Of a DNA stretch of 64,000 nt, positions 63,001-64,000 are shown piece by piece. The position numbers and the translations under genes were made by a program. The DNA is from Caprimulgus europaeus (lineage: Eukaryota; Chordata; Aves; Caprimulgiformes; Caprimulgidae). Within the stretch, counting starts at the first letter, position 1. Every line of letters starts with the position of its first letter. The DNA lies in the NCBI GenBank assembly GCA_907165065.1, contig OU015525.1, positions 54,011,537 through 54,075,536 on the forward strand. Direction: 5' to 3'. Under the pieces are notes generated by a model that was not told the DNA's origin, did no database searches, and worked only from the letters and a program-made list of their open reading frames with translations.

Positions 63001-64000
63001 AAGTTGCTATCTCACATGGTTTCAAGCTGACAAGAGGGGAAATGCAGTAGTTTCAGGTTCTGTTTCATCTTTTGAGTTCAAACTGGGAATAGAAAGGGAA
63101 ACAGGAAAAATGGTAAATTGTCATTGGAGAGAAGTGAACAAAGTATTAATGAAACCTTTTCAAAGCAAAATGGTTACATTTTGCACTTTTCAATATGCTG
63201 TCATTGAATTAGACAGCTTCTGGTTATGTGTAAAAGTGACAATAATTAAAAAGTGATCTGAAAAGAACTGATGAGAAAAATGTCTGTTTAAGGCATTAAT
63301 CAAATAAGACACATGGAGATTTTTCTGTAACCCCTAAAAACTACAGGAAGTATATGAAAAATTAAAGGTAAGACAGTGACAGCCATTCAGAGGAGGCCTA
63401 GTCTATTCTTATCCCTTTACTAGAATCTTGGTTCATCTAACATTGCTTCAGTTTGGGCAGGTATTTTGTTTTGGCTTTTTTTGAATTTGCAGTACTGTAA
63501 ATGTTTCTGAAATGTGAACAAAAGAATTGCTACACTGTATTGGTACAAAAACAGGTTTATAATTCTGTGGAATTATTTTTCCTTTTTTATAGTGATTCTC
63601 CTTTCCAGTTCCTCTGGCCAGCCTTCCTGCCCCAAAAAGTGTTGGTTCTGGAAATGCCTTTTTAAAAAAAGTTTTATGTCTTTTTTCCTGCTTTTTATAA
63701 ATTTGCCACAAATATATTTTTACTTTTCTGCCTGCATCATTGCATATGTAATTCCATTTATCTTTGAGTAGAATGAGCTATGTTATGTTTTCCTCAAAGA
63801 AAATGTGTAGATGATGAGTAATGGTAAGTAAATTCTGAAAATGTGACTGGTTTTGAAGCATTTCTGAAGAACTCTTTGTAAGGGATACAGTGGGGAGGGA
63901 GGCTGAGGATACTGGTAGTGGAAGTCACCAGGAACATCAGCCTCGTCTATGAGCCAGTAGCAGCATAGGCCAAAAATGTATGGTGTTCAGATGTACCACT

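Larger units (their letters stand above)
1..64000 (+). other. PTPRM: Gene body of PTPRM (internal part), + strand
   Basis: The six exons found here join in one frame and encode FN3 repeats 2-4 and the stalk of a type IIB receptor tyrosine phosphatase. The whole window is therefore intragenic. RPTP-mu is a plasma-membrane homophilic adhesion receptor at cell-cell contacts, with an extracellular MAM-Ig-FN3x4 part, one membrane span and two intracellular phosphatase domains acting on cadherin/catenin-complex phosphotyrosine (established knowledge). The choice of PTPRM over PTPRK, PTPRT and PTPRU rests on remembered family sequences: motifs such as [29 protein letters not shown] and VEEERPRRTKK match the mu paralogue, where kappa reads differently (for example SFENKIFLNWKEP). 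The 5' exons and the transmembrane and phosphatase exons are outside the window. Confidence 0.93.
55722..64000 (+). other. PTPRM: Intron downstream of the candidate exon (5' part)
   Basis: The intron runs to the window end. It contains homopolymer runs near 57179-57196 and 57403-57421, a (GGTT)n run at 58117-58140, an ancient repeat at 59641-59771 and a CR1 copy at 59785-60056. No transmembrane exon was found. The stretch 60057-64000 shows nothing I can identify. Confidence 0.85.

Noticed and set aside
50439..64000. Search for the PTPRM transmembrane exon (hydrophobic stretch after an EPEK-like stalk)
   Set aside because: No open segment with the right phase and hydrophobic span was found, so it is presumed to lie beyond the window.
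1..64000. Bacterial-type features (operons, CRISPR arrays, insertion sequences), tRNA and rRNA genes
   Set aside because: The window is vertebrate intronic DNA; none of these were seen.

Overview
The window is a piece of bird genome lying inside one gene, PTPRM, which encodes the receptor-type protein tyrosine phosphatase mu (RPTP-mu). The gene runs on the + strand. A bird is indicated by several CR1 LINE 3' ends finishing in the ATTCTATG-type tail repeat, by solo LTRs of kinds common in birds, by low overall repeat density, and by AT-rich introns. The species cannot be told from the sequence.

Six constitutive exons can be placed exactly: 7433-7741, 10971-11080, 16128-16329, 20262-20364, 48997-49270 and 50402-50438. 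All have AG/GT borders and compatible phases (1-1, 1-0, 0-1, 1-2, 2-0, 0-1). Together they give one uninterrupted reading frame for fibronectin type III repeats 2, 3 and 4 and the start of the membrane-proximal stalk. The signal peptide, MAM, Ig and first FN3 exons lie upstream of the window. The transmembrane and two phosphatase-domain exons lie downstream; I found no trace of them here. No other protein-coding or RNA gene could be supported.

The rest is intron. The 28.6 kb intron between exons 20262-20364 and 48997-49270 holds most of the young repeats: two solo LTRs of one family in inverted orientation (26775-27363 and 28490-29086), an older LTR remnant beside them, a 1.16 kb GC-rich solo LTR with an internal minisatellite and a perfect 5-bp target duplication (41706-42861), several CR1 copies, a MIR-like SINE and a long near-perfect hairpin (37857-37958).

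The most interesting item is a 75-nt, phase 1-1, CpG-rich candidate cassette exon at 55647-55721. It fits exactly between the stalk exon and the missing transmembrane exon and would add 25 residues to the extracellular juxtamembrane stalk, the position where the paralogue PTPRT has an alternatively spliced segment. Other items worth checking are a possible poison exon in the big intron (26341-26398), a perfect 23-bp inverted repeat (13573-13955), and a 176-codon open frame of unknown origin (549-1079, - strand).
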